Shown: positions 1 through 9,468, numbered from the stretch's first letter. The stretch: DNA of 64,000 bases from Chlorogloeopsis sp. ULAP01 (GCF_030381805.1 NZ_JAUDRH010000004.1:1-64000), one strand, 5' to 3'. Notes: a model not told the origin generated them from the sequence alone. Translations and numbers: made by a program.

Positions 1-183
1 CAGGGTAGCACCTGGCGTCACCTGGCGTGAGGGTGCGCTGTCTTCGCGGGTGGGGTATTTCTGTACCTCACGAAGTTGAAATCTGCTGTATCTAGTCAGG
101 TAAGAGAACAGGGAAAGAATATAGCGATTTTAGTTATGTTGAAAAATAGCTAAATATTTGTTTTTTACAACCAAAACATTAAA
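1..183. other. Non-coding left edge with GC-rich repeat fragment
   Basis: No gene is visible here. The first 40 bases contain tandem CCTGGCGT-type units, and the string GGCGTCACCTGGCGT also occurs, reverse-complemented, near 21521-21535. The rest is AT-rich spacer downstream of the pilQ stop codon. Confidence 0.5.
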
Positions 184-212
184 GGACAGGTGGCATTCCT
201 GTCCCGATAGTG
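184..212 (-). terminator. Hairpin downstream of pilQ
   Basis: A 7-bp perfect stem (GGACAGG at 184-190, CCTGTCC at 198-204) lies just past the pilQ stop. Read on the minus strand it is followed by T-rich sequence, so it could end the pil transcript. The stem is short and the T run imperfect. Confidence 0.45.
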
Positions 213-247
213 ACACATAATAATAAAAATTTGAACGCAGTTTTACC

Positions 248-2581
248 TCACCGTCTAGGAACCTGCAACCCTCTACGTTCTAGCATTTGCCTCACATCTG
301 GACTAGGACTGTAGTTATAGCCATAGGAGGAGCGCTCCGAATCATCCATCACTTGGGGTGTGAGCAAAACAATAACTTCTTGGCGCTGGTTGACTTTATT
401 TGTTTTTCTAAACAACGAACCCAAGAGGGGAATATCACCCAAAATAGGAACTTTGGAGACACTTGTTCGGTCTGACTCCTGGATAATACCGCTAAGAATT
501 AGTGTCTGACCGTCGCGTAAGCGAATTAACCCCGATCTAAGACTTCTTTGTGCCAGCAGAGTAATCACACCATCAGGACTTGAGGTTGTACCATTAGGTG
601 CAGACACAGTAGGAGCAACAGACAAAGAGACAAAACCATTATCATCAACTTTATCAACTTTAACTGCAAGAGTTAAACCTGCGTCTTTAATAATTGGTTT
701 TCTCAAAATACCTCCTTCTCCTGTTACTGTTTGAATACCTCCATACACTTCTGCTGTTAACTGCACTTGAGCTTCTTCGCCTTCTTGCACTGTCAAGGTC
801 GGGTCTGTCAAAATTTTGGCATTACCACTAGTGACTTGAGCTTGTAAGGTGGCAAGGAAGCGTTTAGGGAATTGGAACAGCGTTGGCAACCCGAATTCAA
901 TTCCATCTTCAGTTATTTCTGTTATGCCGGGTTGTAGAGGATTGCCGTTTGTACCAAAGGCGGGACGAGGCATCAGTCCATTAGGAAAGTTAGGGTTATC
1001 ACCAAATGGAGCAGGACTTCCAGTACTTAACTTCCCAAAAGGAGCATTAGGTTGAGCATCAAAGAAAGGTTTTGACTCAGCGCCTTCTGGCAATGGAACA
1101 TTGGTTATGGGTGGAGTAAGATGACCAGGTTTAGTCGTCTGCGCACTAGTAGGTGGATTAACACCACCAAAATTCAGAGCTGCTGCACCACCATCATTAA
1201 CAAAGAAATTCTTGTCAACTCCAAAGGAAAAGCTAGTGTTGAAGTCCTTAGTATTCAGGAGGTTGACATCAATAATCTTGACGTTAATTGCCACTTGCCG
1301 ACGGCGGATATCAAGCTGAGTTAGTTGAGCGATCGCAATATCAATTAACCTAGCAGGCCCCACTAAGGTAATGGAATTACTGCGTTGGTCTCCTGATGCC
1401 TGTAGACCTCGTAGTAATGGTACTATATCTTGAAAATCCGTACGCAGAGTTTCTACTTTGAGTTCAGTTGTTGTTTGAGTTTGGGTAACTGCGGTATTCG
1501 CTGCACCGCCTACGGGTACAGCATTGACACTGGTAACTAAGCGCTCACGTGTGATTGCACTTTCTGCTCCCAAGGACACCAGAAAGCTCAAAGCAGTATC
1601 TACCTTAATTTGATTAAGACGTAGATTCCGCATAACCAAATCGCGGGTGGCATTTGGTAGTTTCGTTCCCACAAAAACTGTGCGTCCATTGCGGTTAGCT
1701 TCCAAACCACTCAAGCGCAAGACATAGTTAAACACATCTTGTACTGGCTCATTTTCTATATCTATGGAAATTGTCGGCCCATCAGTTGCTGCACTAGCTG
1801 CTCCTTGCTGTCCTCCTGTAGATGGTGCTGATGTTGTATAAGCCAAGTTCAAACCAGCAGCACGGGCTAGCAGTGACAAAACCTCTCTTACAGGAGCATC
1901 TCGCAACACAAGCCGAGGTACGCGTTCTTGTGTTCCTAAATCAACAATACTTGGGGAGGCGTCCATATTTGAGATCGCAATATCTCCAACTGGTGGAGCT
2001 ACAGCTCTTGGCAAGAAAGGCGGAGCTGGAACAGGTGGACGTCCGGGTTGGGCTAGTTGGGCAGTTGTACCATCAATACTGACTTGCGGATTAGGAACAA
2101 TTGGAGTGGGGGAAGCCTGTACTGGAGCTGGGTTAGCAGCAGGTATTTGGGGAGATGTTGAAGCAGTAGTTCCTTCTGATGGCGTAAAACCGAGAGTCAC
2201 TCCATTAGTTCCTCGCTTTACAGGTTGACTACTAGGCGTACCGTTACTTCCAGTTATTATCAGTCTGATACTATTAGTATCTAGCTGATTCATTTCAACT
2301 GACGTAATTCCTGGAGCAGGATTTTCTTGACGAAAATTATTACCTTTTGGTAAACGCAGTTGAGAATTAATAATATCTGCGACCAGAGAATTGCCCCTTT
2401 TTGTAGTGAAAATTTGGGGGCGGGAACTGGAAGAAGTTGTTAAAACAACATTGATTCCACCAGTAACTGGTTTTAATTGTACATTTGTAACTTGAGCAAG
2501 TTGTGCTTTAACTGGTTGAGCTACTAAAAAAACTATTGCAGTAGCACCTAATATTAATCCGTTACCGTGAAGTTGTTTCAC
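248..2581 (-). CDS. pilQ: Type IV pilus secretin PilQ with AMIN domain
   Basis: This is the outer-membrane secretin through which the type IV pilus passes. A signal peptide covers about residues 1-27 and ends in PVKA before QLA. An AMIN domain, which binds the cell wall, spans about 28-110. A proline-rich linker follows, then N-domain sequence near residue 220 (RVPRLVLRDAPVREVL). The C-terminal secretin domain carries the signature VPILGDIPLLGSLF. The length of 777 aa suits cyanobacterial PilQ. The start is a GTG at 2581, with a GAGGAA ribosome site about 8 bases upstream. It is the last gene of the pilMNOQ cluster, separated from pilO by an unusually long gap. No pilP is present between them. 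Confidence 0.93.
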   Translation of the reverse strand: MKQLHGNGLILGATAIVFLVAQPVKAQLAQVTNVQLKPVTGGINVVLTTSSSSRPQIFTTKRGNSLVADIINSQLRLPKGNNFRQENPAPGITSVEMNQLDTNSIRLIITGSNGTPSSQPVKRGTNGVTLGFTPSEGTTASTSPQIPAANPAPVQASPTPIVPNPQVSIDGTTAQLAQPGRPPVPAPPFLPRAVAPPVGDIAISNMDASPSIVDLGTQERVPRLVLRDAPVREVLSLLARAAGLNLAYTTSAPSTGGQQGAASAATDGPTISIDIENEPVQDVFNYVLRLSGLEANRNGRTVFVGTKLPNATRDLVMRNLRLNQIKVDTALSFLVSLGAESAITRERLVTSVNAVPVGGAANTAVTQTQTTTELKVETLRTDFQDIVPLLRGLQASGDQRSNSITLVGPARLIDIAIAQLTQLDIRRRQVAINVKIIDVNLLNTKDFNTSFSFGVDKNFFVNDGGAAALNFGGVNPPTSAQTTKPGHLTPPITNVPLPEGAESKPFFDAQPNAPFGKLSTGSPAPFGDNPNFPNGLMPRPAFGTNGNPLQPGITEITEDGIEFGLPTLFQFPKRFLATLQAQVTSGNAKILTDPTLTVQEGEEAQVQLTAEVYGGIQTVTGEGGILRKPIIKDAGLTLAVKVDKVDDNGFVSLSVAPTVSAPNGTTSSPDGVITLLAQRSLRSGLIRLRDGQTLILSGIIQESDRTSVSKVPILGDIPLLGSLFRKTNKVNQRQEVIVLLTPQVMDDSERSSYGYNYSPSPDVRQMLERRGLQVPRR

Positions 2582-3006
2582 AGTTCATTCCTCACAAAAC
2601 ACCAAATTTTTAGACAATTTTTCAAATATTTGTACTATCTAGCCTGGAAATAAATTTCCGGCTGAGAAGCTTATCCCTGTGAAAACAGGTTTGAATCCTT
2701 ACCGAATTACTCATTCAGTGAAAACAGGAAAATCAGAATATATTTCCTAGTTATTTGTACGTAAGTCAGAGCGCAGTTGATTACTTGTATAGTTCCCTGA
2801 AAGTCTATGTAATTAACACTTTGGGATCAAACTCCTTATTTCCCCTTCTGCCTTCTGCTATCTGACTTGAAAGTCACCTCACCCCCTGCCCCTCTCCTTG
2901 CTAAGGAGAGGGGTGTCCGACAGGACGGGGTGAGGTTTTTCATGCCTGGCGATGAAACTTGTTTCATTGGGACTGCCATCTGCCATCTGCCTTCTTTTAC
3001 TTTCCA
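2582..3006. repeat. pilQ-pilO gap with nested palindromic repeat
   Basis: This 425-bp gap interrupts an otherwise tight operon and holds no gene. Positions about 2878-2937 form a nested hairpin: an outer CCTCACCCC/GGGGTGAGG stem and an inner CCTCTCCTT/AAGGAGAGG stem. The layout matches the element inserted in the kinase gene at 35281-35384. A TTTTT run follows on the plus strand. The hairpin could attenuate pilQ transcription, but this is inference. Confidence 0.6.
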
Positions 3007-3762
3007 TTACTTTTTAGGAGCTGCTTGAGCGGCGGCAACTTCCTCTGGATTAAGGGGCATCAATGCTTCCAACTGGAAAGATGTAGAAATCGCTGCTGGG
3101 CCAATTCTACTTACTACTTTGTCTTTTTCAGGAGTTGGTTCTGGAGCCAGAGTGGATTGATAGTCTTTAACTATAAGCAAAGGCTGTAAACGCTCTATAT
3201 TGCGGAGAATTGATTGTGTTTGTTCATAGGTGCCAATGATATCGATACTGATAATACTACGCTTCAATTTGCCATTAGCTCCCGCTCCTAGAGAATTATC
3301 GGTGATTGGTTCGGGTTGATTAGAAGTTGGGGTAAATTTCCTTAGTTTGGCTCTGACAGCATTGAAAGCAAGTTTCCCATTACCAGCTTCAATTAAACGA
3401 TTCAAATCGATCAGCAATGTATCTAATGTTTTCTCGTCAGCAAATAATGCTAATACTTGGATCTGCTGCTGTTTTGCCTCGATTTGCTCCTGTTTTACTT
3501 TGCCCATCTGTTTGATGGTAGATTTCTTTTGTTCTACTTGCCCTTGCAGATCGTTTTGCTTTGCTTGCTGCTGTTGAAAGGATTCCCAAGCTGGCATCAC
3601 TAAATTTAACACCATAAAAAGTGCTCCAGCAATTCCCAAAACTCCTACTACAATGCCAATAATTTTGGGTGTAAAGGTAATGCCAAAAATAACAGGGAAA
3701 CCTGATATAGCCTCGTCTAGCTCTCCAGCATCAATAAAATTTAAATCTTCACTCAGCGTCAT
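3007..3762 (-). CDS. pilO: Type IV pilus assembly protein PilO
   Basis: PilO is an inner-membrane protein that pairs with PilN to link the PilM platform to the PilQ secretin. The 251-aa protein has a short cytoplasmic N-terminus, one membrane segment at about residues 33-56 (IIGIVVGVLGIAGALF) and a glutamine- and lysine-rich coiled coil from about 60 to 105. A periplasmic ferredoxin-like domain follows, with a charged C-terminus ending in KK. Its ATG overlaps the pilN stop as ATGA, which indicates translational coupling. The call rests on gene order and architecture, since PilO sequences are weakly conserved. Confidence 0.88.
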   Translation of the reverse strand: MTLSEDLNFIDAGELDEAISGFPVIFGITFTPKIIGIVVGVLGIAGALFMVLNLVMPAWESFQQQQAKQNDLQGQVEQKKSTIKQMGKVKQEQIEAKQQQIQVLALFADEKTLDTLLIDLNRLIEAGNGKLAFNAVRAKLRKFTPTSNQPEPITDNSLGAGANGKLKRSIISIDIIGTYEQTQSILRNIERLQPLLIVKDYQSTLAPEPTPEKDKVVSRIGPAAISTSFQLEALMPLNPEEVAAAQAAPKK

Positions 3763-4520
3763 TTTTGAATGACTCCTGTTTTTTGCAGATTGCGAATGCG
3801 CGTTACTAATCCCACTGTGCCTTTTTGCTCTAATTCCCGAATTAATTCAGAAGCCGGAACATCACTCATCGCGGATTGAAGAGTGTATTTGACCATTTGT
3901 ATTGTCTTTTTTGATGCACTTCCTGTTTGAGAATTGGATAATGGTGTTTCTACTAATTCAGCAGAAACAATTTTTGCTTCACTGGGTTTAAAGAAAGGAG
4001 ATTGTTGTAAAACAAGCAAGAAATCGTTGACATCATTAAAGGAGCGAGCCACTCCATTAATTTCTATTCCTCCAGCAGGGTTGGTTGGTTGCTGTCCTTC
4101 TTTGGCGGCAACGGGTGCCATTTGCCTAATATTCTGTATTTGTACGGTTGCCGGAATGCGATCGCGTAATTCTTGCAACATTGCTGACCAAGGACGAATC
4201 TGATCGAATACAGAAACTAAAGATTGAGTTTGTTCCTTGATTCTGTTCGTTTCTTCCTTGATTTTGTTTATGCTTCCTATTTGTACTTCTAAGTTCTTGT
4301 TCTCCTGTTCTAACTGTGCTACCTGCTGCTCTAACTCAGCATTTTTCGCTTGCAAGAACCACCAACCAACTCCCACCAAAAGCGGAAAAATTAAGCCCAA
4401 TCCAACTCCTATATATACAGGAGTGAAATTTCCAACAGGAAGTGTTGGTTTTGCCCTTTTTTCATTTGTTCTTTTGATACCTGGGCGATCGTTGAGAAAG
4501 TTAATTTCTAAACTGTACAT
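3759..4520 (-). CDS. pilN: Type IV pilus assembly protein PilN
   Basis: PilN is a bitopic inner-membrane protein whose short N-terminal tail binds PilM. The protein starts MYSLEINFLNDRP, the typical PilN tail with an INFL motif. A membrane segment lies at about residues 40-60, then a coiled coil rich in E and Q, then a periplasmic domain. The open frame extends ten codons further upstream, but ATG 4520 has a strong GGAGG site and starts only 4 bases after the pilM stop, so I chose it (253 aa). The gene overlaps pilO by 4 bases. Confidence 0.9.
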   Translation of the reverse strand: MYSLEINFLNDRPGIKRTNEKRAKPTLPVGNFTPVYIGVGLGLIFPLLVGVGWWFLQAKNAELEQQVAQLEQENKNLEVQIGSINKIKEETNRIKEQTQSLVSVFDQIRPWSAMLQELRDRIPATVQIQNIRQMAPVAAKEGQQPTNPAGGIEINGVARSFNDVNDFLLVLQQSPFFKPSEAKIVSAELVETPLSNSQTGSASKKTIQMVKYTLQSAMSDVPASELIRELEQKGTVGLVTRIRNLQKTGVIQK

Positions 4521-4524
4521 TTTG

Positions 4525-5631
4525 CTACACCTCCCGCATTCCAAGTCCAAGCACTATTCCTAATCCAGGGCGCTGCACTGGTGGATATTTTTCTTCGTCA
4601 ATTTGTAATGACAAAGCACCGACGGGATCTATTTGAGAAGTTGGTAAGCTCAACCGTTGCGTAAAAAATTCATCCAACTGTGCTAACCCACCTCCTGCCC
4701 CTGCCAAAAAAATCTGCGCTACTTCCAAGTTTTGACTTTGATTGAGATAAAAATCGATGGAACGGCGCAGCTCGTCTGTGAGTTCTCCTAATACCCGCAT
4801 CATCGCTGCTAATCCAGGATTTGCCTCAGTAACACCAGTTTTACCTGCATCTTGTGGATTCAAAGGAATGGTAATTCCTCGCAACAACTCCATATCTCGT
4901 GATGCAGGCACACTCATTGCTTTTGCTAGCGCCATTTGCATCTGATAAGTTCCAAGTGGCACTGTCCGCGAAAATTGCGGTACTCCATTAACAACAATGG
5001 CAATTTCTGTGCTGTCAAATTCAATATCGACAAGCACTGCTGCCTCTTGTGGCCCAAATTGCCGCAGTTGATCGCGAATTGTGCGAATCAGTGCAAAACT
5101 GTTAATCTCTAATACATCGATTTGCAATCCTGCCTGTTCAAATGTTCTTATATAGGTATCAGTGATTTCCTTACGAGTAGCAACAAGAAGTACCTGTACC
5201 TTTTCAATCCCATCCTCATCTACAAAGTACCCAAGTTTCTGATAATCTACATCAGCTTCTTCACGTGGATAAGGCAAATACAAACCTGCCTCATGGTTTA
5301 ACACCATCTCCCGTAATTCTTTATCATCTAATTCTGCTGGGACGGGTATTAGACGCACAACTGAATCTCGTCCCGTCACAGAAGTCGCAACTCTAGAAGC
5401 GTTGATTTTACTTTCTGAGAGTGCCTGCTGAATAATTTGTGCCATTGCTGGAGGATCAGCAATTTGACCATCGATAAAAACACCTTCTGGAACTGACACA
5501 GATGTTAAAGCGTCTAGTTTCAGGCCTTGGCGTTGCTTGCGTAAACGGGCTACATTCACGCATTGTGGTGCAAGTTCGATGCCAACTCCTTTATTAGATT
5601 TGCCAAACAGACTCGTGAAGCTTTTAACCAC
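4525..5631 (-). CDS. pilM: Type IV pilus assembly ATPase-fold protein PilM
   Basis: PilM is the cytoplasmic actin-like protein of the pilus inner-membrane complex and binds the N-terminal tail of PilN. The 368-aa sequence begins with the family pattern SLFGKSNKGVGIELAP and has VLVDIEFDSTEIAIV as a phosphate-binding strand region. The sequence IFLAGAGGGLAQLDEF corresponds to the adenosine motif near the C-terminus. The start is a GTG at 5631, as no suitable ATG lies in the conserved N-terminus. It is the first gene of the pilMNOQ operon. Confidence 0.93.
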   Translation of the reverse strand: MVKSFTSLFGKSNKGVGIELAPQCVNVARLRKQRQGLKLDALTSVSVPEGVFIDGQIADPPAMAQIIQQALSESKINASRVATSVTGRDSVVRLIPVPAELDDKELREMVLNHEAGLYLPYPREEADVDYQKLGYFVDEDGIEKVQVLLVATRKEITDTYIRTFEQAGLQIDVLEINSFALIRTIRDQLRQFGPQEAAVLVDIEFDSTEIAIVVNGVPQFSRTVPLGTYQMQMALAKAMSVPASRDMELLRGITIPLNPQDAGKTGVTEANPGLAAMMRVLGELTDELRRSIDFYLNQSQNLEVAQIFLAGAGGGLAQLDEFFTQRLSLPTSQIDPVGALSLQIDEEKYPPVQRPGLGIVLGLGMREV

Positions 5632-5798
5632 AGTTTTGCTCGCATGAATGCTAAATTGAAAAATTTAAATGTTAAGCTATTTTGTCCTTGGTCATTTATC
5701 CTTGGTCATTGGTGAAGAATCAATGACCAATGACCTTATAATCTCGAAAATTTTGTATCGTCTTTTCTCCTTGGTTGAATTCAAGCACCATAAACACA

Positions 5799-7103
5799 AT
5801 GATTCAAATTCGGAAATTCAAACAATTAACTATTTGGGCGCTACTTGGTTTATTGACAACTTGGATTATCAGTTGCAGCACAGGTAACGTCAGCACAAGC
5901 ACAAAACAGGCATCTTCAGGAGCGGCAAAAGTTGAGTTTTGGACTATGCAACTCAAACCTCAATTTACCGACTACTTCCAAAGCCTGATTGCAAATTTTG
6001 AATCACAAAACTCAGGTATAAAGATTAACTGGGTAGATATACCTTGGGCGGAAATGCAAAACAAAATTTTAACAGCTGTCTCCGCAAAAACGCCACCTGA
6101 TGTTGTTAACCTAAATCCAGATTTTGCGTCGCAATTAGCAGGTCGAAATGCTTGGTTAGATTTGGATACAAAAGTTCCAAATAACGCTCGTTCCTCCTAT
6201 TTACCCAATATATGGAAAGCTAGTACGCTTAATGGTAAGAGTTTTGGGATACCCTGGTATCTCACCACACGGCTAACTATTTATAACACTGATTTATTAA
6301 AACAGGCAGGTATAAATAAAGTACCCGGTACTTACACTGAATTAGCACAAGCAGCCCAACAAATTAAAGATAAAACTGGTAAGTATGCCTTTTTTGTTAC
6401 TTTTGTTCCGCAAGATTCCGGAGAAGTTTTAGAATCTTTTGTGCAGATGGGAGTAAACTTAGTAGATGCCGAAGGTAAAGCTGCTTTTAACTCTCCTCAA
6501 GGCAAAGCAGCGTTTCAGTATTGGGTAGATCTTTATAAAAAAGGACTGCTTCCGAAAGAGGTTTTAACTCAAGGACACCGCCATGCTATCGAACTTTATC
6601 AAGCTGGAGAAACAGCGTTATTAGCTTCGGGGGCTGAATTTTTAAAACAGATTAGCAAAAATGCACCAGCGATCGCTAAATATTCTGACATTGCCCCTCA
6701 AATTACTGGCGATACTGGCAAAAAAAATGTAGCTGTCATGAACGTAGTTATTCCCCGCGATACTAAACAACCTGATGCTGCTGTTAAATTTGCCTTGTTT
6801 GTTACTAATGATGAAAATCAGCTAGCTTTTGCCAAACAAGCGAATGTTCTGCCATCTACAGTTAAGGCTTTATCTGATAGCTACTTTAAAGATGTACCAG
6901 TAAATGCCTCAACCATAGATAGAGCACGTACAATTAGCGCCAGTCAACTACAACAAGCAGAAGTTTTAACTCCCAAATTGAAGAATTTTAATGTCTTACA
7001 AAAGGCAATTTATGAGAATTTGCAAGCAGCTATGTTAGATGAGAAGACAGTAGATAAAGCTTTAGAAGATGCTGCGCAGGAGTGGAATAGCACAAGGAGT
7101 TAG
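5799..7103 (+). CDS. ABC transporter sugar-type substrate-binding lipoprotein
   Basis: This is an extracellular solute-binding protein of family 1 (MalE/UgpB type), which captures a sugar or similar solute for an ABC importer. From ATG 5799 the protein has a lipoprotein signal: basic MIQIRKFK, a hydrophobic stretch, then lipobox IISC. The mature part shows VEFWTMQLKP, IPWAEMQNKILTAV and PPDVVNLN, all family patterns. An upstream TTG at 5775 would add eight residues that spoil the signal peptide, so ATG 5799 is preferred (434 aa). No permease or ATPase genes lie next to it, so its partners are elsewhere and the substrate is not known. Confidence 0.88.
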   Translation: MIQIRKFKQLTIWALLGLLTTWIISCSTGNVSTSTKQASSGAAKVEFWTMQLKPQFTDYFQSLIANFESQNSGIKINWVDIPWAEMQNKILTAVSAKTPPDVVNLNPDFASQLAGRNAWLDLDTKVPNNARSSYLPNIWKASTLNGKSFGIPWYLTTRLTIYNTDLLKQAGINKVPGTYTELAQAAQQIKDKTGKYAFFVTFVPQDSGEVLESFVQMGVNLVDAEGKAAFNSPQGKAAFQYWVDLYKKGLLPKEVLTQGHRHAIELYQAGETALLASGAEFLKQISKNAPAIAKYSDIAPQITGDTGKKNVAVMNVVIPRDTKQPDAAVKFALFVTNDENQLAFAKQANVLPSTVKALSDSYFKDVPVNASTIDRARTISASQLQQAEVLTPKLKNFNVLQKAIYENLQAAMLDEKTVDKALEDAAQEWNSTRS

Positions 7104-7133
7104 TTAATAGCTAATGGCTAATTTTAAAAACCC

Positions 7134-7175
7134 AGCTCCCCGATTTCTCAAAGAAATCGGGGAGCTTTCTTGTTT
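7134..7175. terminator. Strong bidirectional terminator between convergent genes
   Basis: A perfect 15-bp stem (7134-7148 paired with 7152-7166) has a 3-base loop. It is followed by T-rich sequence on the plus strand and by a GGGTTTTT run on the minus strand. It sits between the binding-protein gene and convergent folC and probably serves both. Confidence 0.88.
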
Positions 7176-7176
7176 T

Positions 7177-8430
7177 TTACTTAGTTTGTAAAAAATGTCC
7201 AATTAAGTATAGTGAACCGCATAAAACAACTAAATTATCCGTTGAGCTAAAAGCAGCTTCTAACCCTGAGAATAAATTTGGATAAACAACACATAAGTTT
7301 AATTCAGGGCAAATTTGTTTAGCTAGCACAGCTAATTCTTCAGGATGAGCTGAACTATGATCTAGAACAGGTACTAAATACAATCGATCATTGGGTTGCA
7401 GTAAAGCTTTAAAAATATCTTTATGGTCTTTTGTGGAAAGCATTCCCATTACCCAACTAACTGCGGGAGTATTGAGGGTATTTACATAATCTCGTAAAAC
7501 TTGGGCGGCGGCTGGGTTATGAGCGCCATCAAGTAATAATTTATGGTTTTTCCAACTAGTCCATTGCATTCGCCCCGGCCACTTGGTTTTTGCCATACCG
7601 TTAACGATAGCCGCTTCAGAAATCTGCCAACCCCTTTGTTGCAACATTTCCAGCGCTGCTAAAGCTAAAGCTGAATTAGTCAGTTGAATTTGTCCTTGTA
7701 GCGGTAAGGGATATTTAATTGTGCTGTTTTGATTTATAATTGATTTATATTCTGCCCATTCCGTGCTAATTTGACAGGCGCTTTGAGGCATAAAGTTGGG
7801 GCATTGTAATTCTAAAATACGTGATCGCACAACTTTGTCTGCATCTGGTGGCAAAGTTCCTACTACAGCAGGGCATCCTGGTTTAAGAATACCAGCTTTT
7901 TCTCTAGCAATATGAGCAACAGTAGGGCCAAGGTTCTGCCAATGTTCGCGGCTGATAGATGTGATGATGGTGACAAGAGGTTGATCACAAACGTTGGTAG
8001 CATCCAAGCGTCCTCCCAATCCAACTTCTACTACCGCTATATCAACTTTTTGTTGAGCGAAATATAACCAAGCTGCTGCCGTAATCACTTCAAACTGAGT
8101 TGGTGGTTCATCCTCCAAACTGATAGCAGCTTGAACTTTTAGTAATAAATTACAAAATTCCTCTAAGGAAATAGGCTGTTCGTTGAGGCAAATACGTTCC
8201 GTCCAATCGACTAAATGGGGAGAGATATAGCGTCCGGTACGATAACCTGCCTCTGTCAGCACAGCAGAAAGATAGGCACAAACAGAACCTTTACCGTTAG
8301 TACCAGCAACCTGAATGACAGGAACTTGATGATGGGGGTTACCAAGACTCGCTAACAATTTTTGGATGCGTTCTAATCCAAGATTGACACCAAAGCGTTG
8401 AAAGGGTTTGAGTAAAGAGTCGATATCCAT
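7177..8430 (-). CDS. folC: Dihydrofolate synthase / folylpolyglutamate synthase
   Basis: FolC adds glutamate to dihydropteroate and extends the polyglutamate tail of folates, using ATP, in the cytoplasm. The P-loop GTNGKGSVCAYL is at about residues 43-54. The Mur-ligase-like central domain contains VEVGLGGRLDATNV, and ITSISREHWQNLG is the metal-binding and substrate loop. The C-terminal domain starts near WPGRMQ, with LDGAHNPAAA as the glutamate-ligase signature. The length of 417 aa is usual for the family. The start ATG at 8430 gives the standard N-terminus with LKPFQRFGVNLGLERI. Confidence 0.95.
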   Translation of the reverse strand: MDIDSLLKPFQRFGVNLGLERIQKLLASLGNPHHQVPVIQVAGTNGKGSVCAYLSAVLTEAGYRTGRYISPHLVDWTERICLNEQPISLEEFCNLLLKVQAAISLEDEPPTQFEVITAAAWLYFAQQKVDIAVVEVGLGGRLDATNVCDQPLVTIITSISREHWQNLGPTVAHIAREKAGILKPGCPAVVGTLPPDADKVVRSRILELQCPNFMPQSACQISTEWAEYKSIINQNSTIKYPLPLQGQIQLTNSALALAALEMLQQRGWQISEAAIVNGMAKTKWPGRMQWTSWKNHKLLLDGAHNPAAAQVLRDYVNTLNTPAVSWVMGMLSTKDHKDIFKALLQPNDRLYLVPVLDHSSAHPEELAVLAKQICPELNLCVVYPNLFSGLEAAFSSTDNLVVLCGSLYLIGHFLQTK

Positions 8431-8489
8431 AACGTAGATACTAGTTAGTAGATAGTAGTTAGTGGTGACTACTAACCACTAACAAACCA

Positions 8490-8533
8490 AAAATAAAACC
8501 GACTGCCTCTCATTTGGAGAAACAGTCAGTTTG
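8490..8533 (-). terminator. Terminator of psbY
   Basis: On the minus strand, 24 bases after the psbY stop, a 10-bp arm (8523-8532) pairs with 8496-8505 with one mismatch. An inner TCTC/GAGA pairing is also present. A T-rich run (TTTTATTTTT) follows, which fits an intrinsic terminator. Confidence 0.8.
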
Positions 8534-8556
8534 TTACTGATGATGCGGAGTATAGT

Positions 8557-8682
8557 TTAGGCTTCTCTGTTTAAAAAGTTTTGCAATTGATTTAGAGCAG
8601 CAGCACCAATATTGAAAACTGCCCAACCAGCAGCGATCGCGATCGGTGCTAACACAATAAGCAAACGCATATCTAAGTCCAT
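8557..8682 (-). CDS. psbY: Photosystem II protein Y
   Basis: PsbY is a one-helix thylakoid membrane subunit at the edge of photosystem II, near cytochrome b559. Reading the minus strand from ATG 8682 gives a 41-residue peptide that starts MDLDMRLLIVLAPIAIAA and ends QNFLNREA. A single membrane helix spans about residues 6-28, and the GWAVFNIGAAAL core and C-terminal NREA are characteristic of PsbY/Ycf32. A GAGGGG ribosome site lies just upstream and a terminator hairpin follows. It is a single-gene unit between folC and the carbonic-anhydrase-like gene. Confidence 0.94.
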   Translation of the reverse strand: MDLDMRLLIVLAPIAIAAGWAVFNIGAAALNQLQNFLNREA

Positions 8683-8804
8683 ATTTAGAACCCCTCTGTT
8701 AAATAGAGCTTAAAGTTTTATCAACTGTTCTCATTTTTATTTTTAGCCTAAGTGGGCAACTTTTCTCAATAGATTATGTAAAGAATATTTACAAAATTAG
8801 TCAA

Positions 8805-8937
8805 TAATCATTGGTTATTGGTCATTAGTCATTAGTCATTATTAATAGGGAATAGGGTTGGGGGCAATGTTTATTACTCCCCGTGTCCCCGTGTCCCCGT
8901 GTCCCCTTGTCTCCCACTCTCCTTGTCCCCTCCTTCC
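8805..8937. repeat. Short tandem repeats (GGTCATTAGTCATT and CCCCGTGT units)
   Basis: Heptamer-like direct repeats (ATTAGTC) run into CCCCGTGT repeats. The sequence is low-complexity and non-coding, placed between psbY and the 3' end of the hexapeptide-repeat gene. Confidence 0.7.
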
Positions 8938-9468
8938 TCAATGGGGAGCGCCAAAACCCATATCAGTTCCTTTGCCAGCATGAAAGAGCGCTAACTTTTT
9001 GTAACGCTCGGCGTGTTCAACTAGTTCTACCGCTTCAACATCAGTCACTTGACGCACTACTTTTCCAGGAACACCAACAACTAGGGATTTAGGTGGAACA
9101 TCTTTATTTACCACTGCACCAGCACCAATAATGCTGCCAGCACCCACCCGCACTCCATTTAAAATTACTGCGCCAATCCCGATTAAACTACCACTTTCAA
9201 TATAGGCAGAATGAACGACAGCACGATGCCCAACTGTAACATGATCTTCCAATATTGTCGGTTGACCGGGATCGCCATGTAGAATGGCTCCATCTTGAAT
9301 ATTTGTACATTCACCAATTTCGATGCGTTCTACATCTGCTCTAATTACTGCTCCATACCAAATGCTGGCTCCTGTCGCTATATATACCGAACCTATAACC
9401 ACAGCATTGTTGGCGACGAAGGCAGCTTGAGAAATGTCCACAGAAGACCAGTAGGAAGCGTTTGACAC
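8938..9468 (-). CDS. Gamma-carbonic-anhydrase-like hexapeptide-repeat protein
   Basis: This left-handed beta-helix protein belongs to the gamma-carbonic-anhydrase/YrdA group. Hexapeptide turns run through the middle (ASIWYGAVIRADVERIEIG). The three likely zinc ligands are in ILHGDPG, VGHRAVV and VHSAYI. Members trim to about 175-180 aa. The frame is open to a GTG at 9570 (210 aa), but conserved sequence begins near the GTG at 9468, in VSNASYW. I prefer 9468, although neither start has a clear ribosome site. Whether it is an active hydratase cannot be told from sequence, and other hexapeptide functions remain possible. Confidence 0.82.
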   Translation of the reverse strand: MSNASYWSSVDISQAAFVANNAVVIGSVYIATGASIWYGAVIRADVERIEIGECTNIQDGAILHGDPGQPTILEDHVTVGHRAVVHSAYIESGSLIGIGAVILNGVRVGAGSIIGAGAVVNKDVPPKSLVVGVPGKVVRQVTDVEAVELVEHAERYKKLALFHAGKGTDMGFGAPH

